From the NCBI GenBank assembly GCA_012516855.1, contig JAAYWB010000071.1, positions 1-64,000 on the forward strand: DNA of 64,000 bases, in the 5' to 3' direction. The stretch is from Candidatus Cloacimonadota bacterium (GTDB lineage: Bacteria; Cloacimonadota; Cloacimonadia; Cloacimonadales; Cloacimonadaceae). Under the pieces are notes generated by a model. That model was given only the letters and a program-made list of their open reading frames with translations. It searched no databases and had not been told where the DNA came from. How positions within the stretch are numbered: the first letter of the stretch is position 1; every line of letters starts with the position of its first letter. The translations under genes were made by a program, and so were the position numbers. Positions 52,191 through 60,916 of the stretch are shown piece after piece.

Positions 52191-53040
52191 ATTCATCTAC
52201 CAAACAAGCAACCTGACGAAGTTCTACGGCAAATTCCAGGCTCTGAAAGACGTGAACCTGAGCCTGGGGCGCGGCCGGATCATCGGCTTGCTGGGCAAGA
52301 ACGGAGCGGGTAAATCGACCCTGATGCGCTGCCTTTTGGGTTTTCTGAACCATAAGGGCAGCGTGAAACTGGGGGATATGGAAATCAAACACCGGGACCC
52401 CCGCGTTTTTGAAGAAGTGGCCTTCATCCCAGATGTGAGCGGATTGGACGACCGCCTCACGGTTCGCCAGACCGTCGAATACGTTCGGGGCGTGAATCCC
52501 CGCTGGAACGACAGCCGCGCCCAAAAGCTTCTGTCAGTCAGCAATCTGCCCCCGAAATTCAAGGTGGGCAAACTCTCCAAAGGCATGAAGACCAAACTCT
52601 ACCTGCTTATCACCCTCTCGCTGGACGTGAGCTTTCTGATGCTCGACGAACCTACGCTGGGACTGGACATTGCCTTTCGCAAGGAATTTTTCGACACCAT
52701 CCTGGGCGAGTTCTTCGACGAGAGCAAGACCATCCTCATCTCTACTCATCAGGCGGAGGAGGTGGAGCATTTGCTGCAGGAAGTAATCTTCATCGACCAC
52801 GGGCAAATCCTGCTTCACGAAGAGATGGAAAGCCTGAAAAGCCGGCTGCGGGTGGTTACCCTGCCTAGTGACCGGGAAGCTGAAATCATGGCACACAAGC
52901 CCCGCCTCATCGCACGCACCCTGGGCACTGTGAGCGCCGTTCTAGACGCGGAAGTGGAGATTTCCGGAGCCAGTTACGGCCGGGCCAATCTCACGGACCT
53001 TTTCCTTTCAATTGTGGGAGGTACAGATGAAACAGTGTAA
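52183..53040 (+). CDS. ABC transporter ATP-binding protein (YtrB/CcmA-like exporter)
   Basis: ATPase of a two-component ABC exporter (285 residues). It has Walker A GLLGKNGAGKSTLMRC, signature LSKGMKTKLYLLITL (a variant of LSGGQ typical of this group), Walker B FLMLDEPTLGLD and the H-loop STHQAEEVEHL. The ~80-residue C-terminal extension is usual for drug, antibiotic or lipid exporters of the GntR-linked type. ATG 52183 has GGAGGAAAGG upstream. It pairs with the permease gene that overlaps its end by 14 bases. The substrate is unknown; related systems respond to cell-wall antibiotics. Confidence 0.88.
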   Translation: MSEFIYQTSNLTKFYGKFQALKDVNLSLGRGRIIGLLGKNGAGKSTLMRCLLGFLNHKGSVKLGDMEIKHRDPRVFEEVAFIPDVSGLDDRLTVRQTVEYVRGVNPRWNDSRAQKLLSVSNLPPKFKVGKLSKGMKTKLYLLITLSLDVSFLMLDEPTLGLDIAFRKEFFDTILGEFFDESKTILISTHQAEEVEHLLQEVIFIDHGQILLHEEMESLKSRLRVVTLPSDREAEIMAHKPRLIARTLGTVSAVLDAEVEISGASYGRANLTDLFLSIVGGTDETV

Positions 53041-53890
53041 AGCGCTGCTCAAAAAAGAATGGGACACGAACTGGTTCATGACACTGATTCCGCTGTGGGC
53101 AACCTGCATCGTGTATATCACCGCCCTGATCGGCTGGATAATCAGTCTGATCCGGGGATACAGCCTGGGTGCCATGGTGAACTCGGGAGAAATACTCACC
53201 GGATATAGCGACTTAGTTCTTTATGGTTTGACTTCGGCTATAACGATCATGCTGGGCTTTGTTTCCGCGATCAGCGCTGTTGTTTTGGCGTACAACGTGA
53301 TCAACGGCGGCTATAAAAACCGCTGTGAGATTTTCAATTTTTCCCAGCCGGTGTCTTTCCTGAAGATAGCCGGCAGCAAATTCCTGCTGGTGAGCCTGGT
53401 GACGATACTGCTGTATGGACTGCTATCGCTGCTTAACGCCGTGGTGTTCACCCTGATTTACAGCAATTCCGTTTCGGCGGGCTTTCGGTATGGCCTGACA
53501 GGCTGGCTGCAGACATTTCTTGGCACCAGCCTCAGCATCCTGTTCCTGGGTTCTCTAGCCTGGCTGTTCGCTGGAGTGTACAAGCGAAAATCCCTCCCGC
53601 TGGGCTTTCTGACGCTGCTGGCCATCGAAGTGGTGATCGGCGTTCTGAACTACACCACGGGCTGGCATATCCCCTCGCTGTTTGAGTTTCTGGGCAGGAT
53701 GATCGCGCTGGAAGTGAAGAGCTATCCTAGCTGTCCTCCCATGAACGAGTTGCAGGCACTGGATATGCAAGCTGCGATTAACAAGGTCTGGAACTCGCTT
53801 CTTTCCTGGAATTCCGTCCTTAAGCTGGCCCTCAGCGCGGTTTTCGTGGTGGCAGGGGCCTGGTTTTACAAATCCAGGGAGTTAAGTTAA
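53027..53890 (+). CDS. ABC exporter permease (ABC-2-like)
   Basis: A 287-residue integral membrane protein with about six hydrophobic segments (for example LIPLWATCIVYITALIGWII, ITIMLGFVSAISAVVLAY, FLLVSLVTILLYGLLSLLN and LKLALSAVFVVAGAWFY). It is the expected permease partner of the ATPase encoded just before it. ATG 53027 is chosen because GGGAGG lies 5 bases upstream; the first residues MKQCKALLKKEWDTNW are typical of ABC-2 permeases. A longer in-frame start at 53012 lies inside the ATPase gene. It belongs to the GntR-controlled operon. Confidence 0.85.
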   Translation: MKQCKALLKKEWDTNWFMTLIPLWATCIVYITALIGWIISLIRGYSLGAMVNSGEILTGYSDLVLYGLTSAITIMLGFVSAISAVVLAYNVINGGYKNRCEIFNFSQPVSFLKIAGSKFLLVSLVTILLYGLLSLLNAVVFTLIYSNSVSAGFRYGLTGWLQTFLGTSLSILFLGSLAWLFAGVYKRKSLPLGFLTLLAIEVVIGVLNYTTGWHIPSLFEFLGRMIALEVKSYPSCPPMNELQALDMQAAINKVWNSLLSWNSVLKLALSAVFVVAGAWFYKSRELS

Positions 53891-54056
53891 GATGTTTTGC
53901 ATTGACAAAATTACCACGATTGAAAATGAAAGGATATGGCTTGGGGATGGAACCCAGGTTGTAAAACCGGATTCCGGACAGACCCGCCCAAAGCGGGGAA
54001 GACAATCTGGAAGCGGCCGGAAACACTCAAATCATTCTGTTCACCTAGGAGGAAGA

Positions 54057-56504
54057 ATGAAGCATATTCTGTGGAGCCTTTTGCTCCTTATCTCACTACC
54101 GGCGTTGATCAACGCCCAAACCCCTGCCTGGAACGAGCTCGACCTCACCGGGATGGATTATCCCAGCGCCAGCATCGACAACCTCTTCGTCCCGCTGGCC
54201 AACCCCTCCCTGCTGTGCACAGGCCACGCCAGCGGACTTGGCTGGGCACAAACTCTCGACGACTGGAAATTACGCCGCCACTACTGGCTTTTCGCCAATA
54301 TGGACAACCTTAGCTACACCCTTGAATACACCAGGGATGCGGCAGACAGCCCGATGAATTACCACACCCTGGCCCTGGGTAGCAAAGTGCTGCCAAACAG
54401 TATTCTGCCCAACCTCTACATAGGAACTCATTACCGTTGGAAAAACGGAAACATCGGCCGGGGCGACTGGCGCAGCGCCCTAACCTACAGGCCCCACGGC
54501 TCCACCTCGCTGGCTTTCAGGCTGGACAACCCCTACAAGGAATCCCCTGCCTATCACGCCGGCGCGGCTTTGCGGCCCCTGGCTTTTGTGAATGGGATCA
54601 GGGAAGAAAGGCTGGAACTGAGCGCGGACATCGACTATGACAAAGACGACGGCGGCTACGGATTCAACGACTTCGTTATCGGCGCCCACACCAGACTTTT
54701 GGATGGCTTGAACATCGGAGCTTCCTACAATCTGGACAAGAAAACTGCCTGGATGAACTTCAGCCTCAGCTTCGGCAAGGTTGATGTTGGCGCTGTCGCC
54801 ACCAGCAAAAATAGAGTACCTTACATCCATTTCTCGGACAACCTCTTCCGCCCCTTCCTGGGCCTGCGCGGGAAAAACTGGTACGAAATGAAGTTGGAAG
54901 GGAAAATCAAGACCTACACCGAGCCGAAATTTAAAATCGGCAAGATAAGGATAATGGATAACCAGAACAAGGGCATCGAAAGCCTGATAGCCGACATCAA
55001 CCGGGCCAAGGAAGACCCCTCCGTGCACGGCATCCTGCTGAAAAACCCCTCCTTCTCCACTTCCTTCGCCCTTTTGCAGGAACTCACGGACGCTTTCCGG
55101 GATTTCAAGTCCGGAGGCAAAAAAATCACCTTCTACTATGACAATATCGGCAATTCAGGCTACATGTTCGCCTCCTCCATAGCTGACGCCATCTATCTTA
55201 ATCCACAGGGAGTGGTGGATTTGCGTGGCCTTTCCGCCTCCAGCCCCTATTTCAAGGAGTTGCTGGACACTCTGGGGGTGGAGGTGATGAACTTTCGCAG
55301 CCACAAATACAAAAACGCCGGAAACGTGTTTTCCGAAACCGAAATGACCGAGGCCGAGCGCGAGGTTTACGATTCCCTTCTCCAGAGCATCTACGACCAG
55401 ATAGTGGCCGCCATGGACGCCGGACGGGGCGACAAGTTGAAAAGCTCCGTTCAGGAAACCATCGACGCCGGCCCCTATTTTCTGGCCTCGGACGCCCTGG
55501 CGGCGGGCCTGGTGGACAAGATTATCTATGAAGACGAGCTAAAGGATATTCTGAAGGATGAATTCAGCTTTTCTGGCACCCAAAGCTGCGTTCCCGAACA
55601 CATCAATTACAAATGGAGCCAGCCCCGCGAGAGCCTCATCGCGGTTATCTATGCCCAGGGCAACATCGTGATGGGCGAAGGGGAACCCGGCTCCGTGATT
55701 GCCCACGAAAACACCGTGAAGCTGATACGCGAAGCGCGCAAAAACCCCATGTATAAAGGAATTATCCTGCGCGTGGATAGCGGCGGCGGATCTGGCCAGG
55801 CCTCCGACATCATCCTGCGCGAACTCCAGCTTGCCCAAACTGAAAACAAGAAGCCGGTAGTGGTATCCATGTCCGGCATGGCGGGTTCCGGAGGCTATTA
55901 CATCGCCTGCGGAGCCGACCGCATCGTGGCTCAACCCTCCACTCTCACCGGTTCCATCGGCGTTATGGGGCTCACTTTCGCCCTGCCCAGGCTCTACGAC
56001 AAGATCGGCGTGAACTGGTCAACGGTGCAAAAAGGCGTCAATGCCGATTTCGGCGCCACCCACCGCTACTGGACAGAAGAAGAGAAGAGCAGGATGAGCG
56101 ATTTCATTGAAGCCTATTACGAAGACTTTGTAAGAAAAGTGGACAAGGGACGCGACGGCCTGGATTACGACCAGGTGCACGCCATCGCCCAGGGGCGCGT
56201 CTGGACAGGCGAACAGGCTTTGAAGAACGGACTGGTTGACGCCCTCGGCGGACTCGACACCGCCCTTGAGGAAATGCGCAAACTAACCGGCATCAAAGGC
56301 CACATCACACTCGTGGACGCAACCTCTTCCGATGACGGAATGGAGATCAAGATGGGGGGCAATCCCTTCGGAGCATCGCTGCGCAACGACGCCCTGGACA
56401 AGTTTCTGGGAAGCTACATGCGCGTCTATGAACTCTGGCGCGATTTCGGCGACGGCGAAGTGCTGATGCTCACCCCGCTGGAAATGAGAGACATTCAGTT
56501 CTAA
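54057..56504 (+). CDS. sppA: SppA-like S49 protease with an N-terminal barrel-like domain
   Basis: An 815-residue protein with a signal peptide (LLLLISLPALINAQ). Residues ~20-290 are beta-rich and include a PorV/FadL-like opening (LFVPLANPSLLCTGHASGLG) and repeated barrel-type strands. Two tandem S49 (ClpP-like) domains follow, as in long SppA: the Lys region is NFRSHKYKNAGNVF and the catalytic Ser lies in SGMAGSGGYYIACG, with LTGSIGVMG after it. Classic SppA has only a membrane anchor at the N-terminus. ATG 54057 is chosen (AGGAGG upstream, signal peptide start). A terminator follows at 56531. An outer-membrane-anchored protease is a reasonable inference. Confidence 0.83.
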   Translation: MKHILWSLLLLISLPALINAQTPAWNELDLTGMDYPSASIDNLFVPLANPSLLCTGHASGLGWAQTLDDWKLRRHYWLFANMDNLSYTLEYTRDAADSPMNYHTLALGSKVLPNSILPNLYIGTHYRWKNGNIGRGDWRSALTYRPHGSTSLAFRLDNPYKESPAYHAGAALRPLAFVNGIREERLELSADIDYDKDDGGYGFNDFVIGAHTRLLDGLNIGASYNLDKKTAWMNFSLSFGKVDVGAVATSKNRVPYIHFSDNLFRPFLGLRGKNWYEMKLEGKIKTYTEPKFKIGKIRIMDNQNKGIESLIADINRAKEDPSVHGILLKNPSFSTSFALLQELTDAFRDFKSGGKKITFYYDNIGNSGYMFASSIADAIYLNPQGVVDLRGLSASSPYFKELLDTLGVEVMNFRSHKYKNAGNVFSETEMTEAEREVYDSLLQSIYDQIVAAMDAGRGDKLKSSVQETIDAGPYFLASDALAAGLVDKIIYEDELKDILKDEFSFSGTQSCVPEHINYKWSQPRESLIAVIYAQGNIVMGEGEPGSVIAHENTVKLIREARKNPMYKGIILRVDSGGGSGQASDIILRELQLAQTENKKPVVVSMSGMAGSGGYYIACGADRIVAQPSTLTGSIGVMGLTFALPRLYDKIGVNWSTVQKGVNADFGATHRYWTEEEKSRMSDFIEAYYEDFVRKVDKGRDGLDYDQVHAIAQGRVWTGEQALKNGLVDALGGLDTALEEMRKLTGIKGHITLVDATSSDDGMEIKMGGNPFGASLRNDALDKFLGSYMRVYELWRDFGDGEVLMLTPLEMRDIQF

Positions 56505-56530
56505 ACTAACCCCCAAAAAGACAGGTTAAC

Positions 56531-56560
56531 AGCCCGGGAATCTAATCCCGGGCTTTTTTT
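56531..56560 (+). terminator. Intrinsic terminator after sppA
   Basis: AGCCCGGGA (56531-56539) pairs perfectly with TCCCGGGCT (56546-56554) around a 6-base loop and is followed by TTTTTT (56555-56560), 26 bases after the sppA stop. Confidence 0.92.
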
Positions 56561-56638
56561 GGCTTCATGTTCCAACAGGGTGGGTGCGCCTGATCCATCC
56601 CTGCGACAGCTTTCCCTCGGAGAATTGAAGCGGTGTGG

Positions 56639-56756
56639 TCTGGCCGTTAAGGCCCTTTCTTCTGTCCCATAATCGCCTCCCGCACAATACCCGCATTCGA
56701 TGCGGGGATTTGGCGAGGGGCGTGGGAGAGGGATGGAAAAGACCGCTAAGGGTGTG
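56639..56756 (-). repeat. Dispersed repeat family A, copy 4 (inverted)
   Basis: On the minus strand it reads CCCTTAGCGGTC, CCCACGCCCCTCGCCAAAT, CCCCGCATCGAATGCGGG, TGTGCGGGAGGCG, GGGCCTTAACGGCCAG, closely matching copies 1-3. It lies between the sppA terminator and the end of trmL. Open frames across it are read-through of the repeat. Confidence 0.78.
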
Positions 56757-56767
56757 GATGGAAACAC

Positions 56768-57250
56768 TCAACCACGGGAACCGATGGTTTGGCGCAGGGC
56801 TTCGAAGAGGACGATGGCAACGGCATTGGAGAGGTTGAGGGAACGGAGGTTGGGGCTCATGGGGATGGTGAGCGTCTGAGAGGGATGGGCATCAAGGAGG
56901 GTTTGGGGCAGGCCTCTGGATTCGGGGCCGAAAACGAGGAAATCGCCAGGCTGATAACGGGGCTCCAGATAGCTGCGGCTGGATTTTGTGGTGCAAAGCC
57001 AGATGCGGTCCGGAAGGCAGAGGCGGGGAATTTCCTCCCAATCCTTGTGCAGCCTCAGGTCCAGATGCTCCCAATAATCCAGTCCGGCCCGTTTGAGCGC
57101 TTTGTCCGTAAGCAGGAATCTGCAGGGCTGGATGATGTGGAGAATTGCTCCCGAACCCACGCAAAGCCGGCCGATATTGCCTGTGTTGGCTGGAATCTCC
57201 GGTTCATAGAGGACCACGTGCAGGTTTGCTGAAGGAAGGGGCAGCGTCAT
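56768..57250 (-). CDS. trmL: tRNA (cytidine/uridine-34 2'-O)-methyltransferase
   Basis: SPOUT-class SAM-dependent methyltransferase acting on the wobble base of tRNA-Leu (160 residues, normal for TrmL). Landmarks are VVLYEPEIPANTGNIGRLC, LVFGPESRGLPQTLL (knot SAM site) and PMSPNLRSLNLSNAVAIVLFE. ATG 57250 overlaps the upstream stop by one base (TGATG); the longer frame starting at 57298 lies within the neighbouring gene. It is the last gene of the clpX-to-trmL minus-strand run, with repeat A just after it. Confidence 0.92.
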   Translation of the reverse strand: MTLPLPSANLHVVLYEPEIPANTGNIGRLCVGSGAILHIIQPCRFLLTDKALKRAGLDYWEHLDLRLHKDWEEIPRLCLPDRIWLCTTKSSRSYLEPRYQPGDFLVFGPESRGLPQTLLDAHPSQTLTIPMSPNLRSLNLSNAVAIVLFEALRQTIGSRG

Positions 57251-58323
57251 CAAAGGCCGGGCAGGGTTTTTATCAGGCGATTCCAGCTTTCCAGCCAAAG
57301 GGGCAGGTTTTGATTTGCTTCGTATCTATCCAGGCGGCTGTTGACGCTGTAAACGCTCCAGGGCAGGCGGGAAAAACCCCTCGGCAGCGGGGTGCGTCCG
57401 TTCACGGGCAGCATGGCCAGCTTGAACATCACGAACTGCTGGGCTTCCGCGGAAATCAGATGGCGCAGGAAAAGCAGGGCTGTTGTGTGGTTGGGGGCGC
57501 CCGCGCAGAGGGCAGCGCATTCAGTGTGGCGGAAAGACCCCTCTTGGGGAATCACTGCCTGGATGTGGCTTTCGGAGGGATGGAACTCACTTATCCAGGC
57601 GGGAACTGAGTTGTAGCCGATTATCAGGCCGCAATCTCCCCTCCGCAGCGCGTTCAGAGCTTCGCCGTGATCCCGGTAGAGGTGGCGGACGTTTTTGCGG
57701 AAGCTGTTCCAGAGCTGATCATAACCGCGTTCCCCAAACAGGGCCACGGTCCAGAGCAAAGAAGACCTCCCCAGCCCCGAAGTGGAGGGGTCGCAGAGTC
57801 CCATTTGGTTGTAGTAGCGGGCATCCTGAAGCTCTCCGAACGACTTGGGCGGGTCTGGATATTTGCGGGTGTCGCAGATGAAGCTGAGATTGGCCGTGGC
57901 ATAGGGGATGAGGCGCTGGCCGGGGTCGCGGGGGATATCGAGGCTGACCTCAATGAGCGAAATCTCGGGCAGGGGAGCAAATGGTTTCAGGATCGAGTCG
58001 GAGAGGGCGAAAGCGCTGTCCAGCCCCAGCACGATGTCGGCATTGGCAAGGCTGTCCGAAACGCTGAGGGAATCCAGCAGCGAGACCAGGTCCGGGAAAA
58101 CGACCACCTTCAGGGCGGTGTTGTTTTTGTCCGCGAAATCCTTTAGGACAACTGCCTCGAAGCCGGAGGAGCGGATGTGCTGGAGGGCAAAGATAGTCAG
58201 GGAACTGGTCGGAGCTGGCTTTTCCGCAACCGGTTCCGGTTTGGCTTTGCAGGCTCCGCAAGCCAGCATCAATGCAAGGGTGATGGCAATTAAGACCGGA
58301 AAAAGCTGGAGGGACCGCCTCAC
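57250..58323 (-). CDS. ThiB-like substrate-binding lipoprotein
   Basis: A 357-residue predicted lipoprotein (hydrophobic leader LIAITLALMLACGAC). It resembles the thiamine/iron-type periplasmic binding proteins of fold class II: LTIFALQHIRSSGFEAVVLKDF, ADIVLGLDSAFALS, YATANLSFICDTRKYPDPP, DPSTSGLGRSSLLWTVALFGE. The start is GTG at 58323 with GGGG upstream, two bases after the MlaE-type permease stop; the longer open frame would overlap that gene. The ligand is unknown (thiamine is the family name only) and no cognate importer genes are adjacent. The link to the neighbouring MlaE permease may be only operonic. Confidence 0.75.
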   Translation of the reverse strand: MRRSLQLFPVLIAITLALMLACGACKAKPEPVAEKPAPTSSLTIFALQHIRSSGFEAVVLKDFADKNNTALKVVVFPDLVSLLDSLSVSDSLANADIVLGLDSAFALSDSILKPFAPLPEISLIEVSLDIPRDPGQRLIPYATANLSFICDTRKYPDPPKSFGELQDARYYNQMGLCDPSTSGLGRSSLLWTVALFGERGYDQLWNSFRKNVRHLYRDHGEALNALRRGDCGLIIGYNSVPAWISEFHPSESHIQAVIPQEGSFRHTECAALCAGAPNHTTALLFLRHLISAEAQQFVMFKLAMLPVNGRTPLPRGFSRLPWSVYSVNSRLDRYEANQNLPLWLESWNRLIKTLPGL

Positions 58324-58325
58324 AA

Positions 58326-59069
58326 CTACCCCAGGATCAGGAAAGCCACGATGAAATCCATCACCAGCACCCACACGGAGCTATAGACCACGGTTTGCAT
58401 GGTGCTGCGTCCCACACCCTCGGCGCCGCCTCTGGTTCGGTCGCCGAAAAAACAGGCCAGGGAGGTGATCACGAAGCCGAACACGATGGACTTCACGATG
58501 CCGCTGAGCAGGTCGAAGGTTTGAAAGTAGCTGCGGATGTTGTTGAAAAAGGTGTGGTAGTGGATGCCGTTTTGCACCCAGTTGAAAAACCAGGCACTAC
58601 CGATCCCGACCATGTTGGCAAAGACAGTGAGCAGGGGAAAGGCCACCACGCCTGCCGCGATCCGGGGAAGGTAAAGAAATTCCTCCGGTTCCACGCTCAT
58701 ACTGCGCAGAGCGTCCAGTTGCTCGCTAACCTTCATGGAGCCGATCTCCGCGGCAATGGCGGCGCCCACTTTACCAGTCATTACCAAAGCCGTGAGCACC
58801 GGCGCCAGCTCAATCATGGTGGATTTGCTGATGAGCACGCTGAAGAGGTGGTCCGGAATGTAGCCGCGACCTTGATAGACAAGCTGCAGCGCGGTCACGA
58901 GGCCGGTGAAAGATGAGGTTAGGGCGATCAGCGGCAGTGAATCAATGCCGATGCGCTTGAGCTGGATGACGAATTCCTCGCGGCGCTTCCCCAAACGCGG
59001 CAGGCTTTTTAGCACCCTGCCAATGAAGATGGTGAAGGCGCCAATTCCGGCGAGGAAATCAAGTTTCAT
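58326..59069 (-). CDS. MlaE-type ABC permease (second copy, no STAS domain)
   Basis: A 247-residue MlaE-family inner-membrane permease. It shares with the 26-kb copy the coupling segment TGKVGAAIAAEIGSMKVSEQLDALRSM and the ending TRGGAEGVGRSTMQTVV. Unlike that copy it has no STAS domain and no ATPase or MCE gene beside it. Its start overlaps the dnaB stop by 11 bases. It may use the MlaF ATPase encoded at 25.7 kb or another one elsewhere. The downstream gene encodes a binding lipoprotein, an unusual pairing. Confidence 0.88.
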   Translation of the reverse strand: MKLDFLAGIGAFTIFIGRVLKSLPRLGKRREEFVIQLKRIGIDSLPLIALTSSFTGLVTALQLVYQGRGYIPDHLFSVLISKSTMIELAPVLTALVMTGKVGAAIAAEIGSMKVSEQLDALRSMSVEPEEFLYLPRIAAGVVAFPLLTVFANMVGIGSAWFFNWVQNGIHYHTFFNNIRSYFQTFDLLSGIVKSIVFGFVITSLACFFGDRTRGGAEGVGRSTMQTVVYSSVWVLVMDFIVAFLILG

Positions 59070-60438
59070 GCACAGTGTCGATGCTACGGAAGAGGGTGAA
59101 TTCCTTTACGAAGCCCAGGTCCACCGAACCTGTGGAGCCATGGCGGTTTTTTCCCACGATTATTTCCGCTATGCCGGGTTTTTCGGATTTTTCTCCATAA
59201 TAATACTCATCGCGGTAGATGAACATCACCAGGTCGGCGTCTTGCTCGATGGCGCCTGACTCACGCAGGTCAGCCAGGCGGGGGCGCTTGTCCTCACGGG
59301 TTTCCAGCATTCGGTTTAGCTGGGAGAGGGCCACCACGGGGATTTTCATGTCTTTGGCCAGGATTTTCAGCGCGCGGGATATTTCTGATATTTCCTGTTG
59401 GCGGTTGTCGCGGTCTTTGGGCACGGTCATGAGCTGTAAATAGTCGATGATGATGAGATCAACGCCGCCGATTTCAGCGGCAAGGCGCCGGACCTTTGCC
59501 CGGACTTCCAGGGGGGTGTTGGTGCCGGATTCATCTATGTAAATGGGTTTGGCGGAGAGCACTTCGGAAGCCTGCATGATGCGGATCATCTTTTCCTCGT
59601 TCATGCCGTAACCCTTCAGCATGGCGTCCATGTTCACTTCCGAAGCGCTGCTGAACATCCTCATTATCACTTCGTCCGCGGCCATTTCCATGGTGAAGAT
59701 GGCCACTTTTTTGCCCATGTTCACCGCAGCGTGGGAAGCTATATTCAATGCCAGGGAGGTTTTACCCATGGCGGGGCGCGCGGCGATGATGATGAACTGG
59801 CCAGGCCTGAAACCGCCGGTGAGGCGGTCAAGGTCGCCGTAGCCGCTTGGAATTCCAATCACCGGAATCTTCTTTGTAGCAATGGCGTCTATGGTCTGCA
59901 GCACCTCGTGGCTGATCTCGTCAAAACGCTGGAAGCCAATTTGGTGGGGAAGTTCGGCTATCTTGAAAATTGCCTGCTCGGCTTCGTCAACGATGTCTTT
60001 CACCGCTTTGGGCGAGCTGTAGCAGGATTCTATGATGCCGTTGCAGGCCACTATCAGATGACGCAGCAGGGCTTTTTCGGTGAGGATGGTGAGATGGTAG
60101 TCGAAATTGGCGCTGGAGACCACAAAGTCGGCCAGATCGTTGATATAGGGTATTCCGCCGGCTTTTTCCAGGGTGTTGTTGCGTTCCATACGGCTCGCCA
60201 GGGTCACGGGATCGGTTTCTACGCCTTCGTAAAATAGCTCGCAGATGGAGCGGAAGACCAGTTTGTTCGCTGCGCGGGAAAAGTATTCTTCCTTGATAGT
60301 CTCTATGCCTTTGCTCACGATGCCCGAATCTATGATCATGGCGGAAAGAACGCCGGCTTCGGCATTCACGTCTGCGGGCAGGGCGCGGTCGGAAATCTGG
60401 ATTATGTCTTTTGGGACAGATTCTGTTTTCTTAGCCAT
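59059..60438 (-). CDS. dnaB: Replicative DNA helicase DnaB
   Basis: Hexameric 5'-3' helicase of the replication fork (459 residues). The N-terminal DnaB domain starts DRALPADVNAEAGVLSAMI. The RecA-like C-terminal domain has Walker A AARPAMGKTSLALN, LIIIDYLQLM (Walker B), SQLNRMLETREDKRPRLADLRESGAIEQDAD and VGKNRHGSTG. No intein is present. The stop of coaD and the start of dnaB overlap by 8 bases, and dnaB overlaps the MlaE permease gene, so these genes are tightly co-expressed. Confidence 0.96.
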   Translation of the reverse strand: MAKKTESVPKDIIQISDRALPADVNAEAGVLSAMIIDSGIVSKGIETIKEEYFSRAANKLVFRSICELFYEGVETDPVTLASRMERNNTLEKAGGIPYINDLADFVVSSANFDYHLTILTEKALLRHLIVACNGIIESCYSSPKAVKDIVDEAEQAIFKIAELPHQIGFQRFDEISHEVLQTIDAIATKKIPVIGIPSGYGDLDRLTGGFRPGQFIIIAARPAMGKTSLALNIASHAAVNMGKKVAIFTMEMAADEVIMRMFSSASEVNMDAMLKGYGMNEEKMIRIMQASEVLSAKPIYIDESGTNTPLEVRAKVRRLAAEIGGVDLIIIDYLQLMTVPKDRDNRQQEISEISRALKILAKDMKIPVVALSQLNRMLETREDKRPRLADLRESGAIEQDADLVMFIYRDEYYYGEKSEKPGIAEIIVGKNRHGSTGSVDLGFVKEFTLFRSIDTVHET

Positions 60439-60916
60439 CTTTATGCTTCTCTACAAGGGCCCGGGCCACGTTTTCCGGCACAGAATCATTGAGTTCGGAG
60501 CCAAGTTCCGCTAATTGCCGTATCATAGAAGAAGAAAGGTACATATAGCGCAGGCTGGGCACCAGGAAAATGGTTTCGATGCCGGGATCGAGCTTGGTGT
60601 CCGTGAGGGCCAAAGCCAGTTCGTATTCAAAGTCAGAAACGGCACGCAGGCCGCGGATCATAACCCGGCATTCCTGTTTCCTGGCAAATTCCACTGCCAG
60701 CCCTTCAAAACCCAACACTTCCACGTTTGGGATATGTTTAACAGCTTCGGTGCAAAGACGGATGCGTTCATCGAAGCTGAAAAGGTTCTCTTTGCCGGTG
60801 TAGTCCGCCACGGCCAGGATAACTTTTTCAAAAAGTCTGGCGGCTTTTTCCAGAATGTTCACATGACCCAGGGTGATGGGGTCGAAGGTGCCGGGATAGA
60901 TGGCTTTGCAGGTCAT
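60431..60916 (-). CDS. coaD: Phosphopantetheine adenylyltransferase
   Basis: Penultimate enzyme of coenzyme A synthesis, transferring AMP from ATP to 4'-phosphopantetheine (161 residues). It has the nucleotidyltransferase signature [16 protein letters not shown], the [17 protein letters not shown] segment and the C-terminal [11 protein letters not shown] (ISS-type ATP motif). Length and motifs are standard. It overlaps the M24 peptidase gene by 4 bases and dnaB by 8. Confidence 0.95.
   Translation of the reverse strand: MTCKAIYPGTFDPITLGHVNILEKAARLFEKVILAVADYTGKENLFSFDERIRLCTEAVKHIPNVEVLGFEGLAVEFARKQECRVMIRGLRAVSDFEYELALALTDTKLDPGIETIFLVPSLRYMYLSSSMIRQLAELGSELNDSVPENVARALVEKHKDG

Noticed and set aside
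16245-56756. CRISPR array explanation for family A repeats
   Set aside because: Copies are ~8-18 kb apart, ~125 bp long and not regularly spaced; no cas genes are present.
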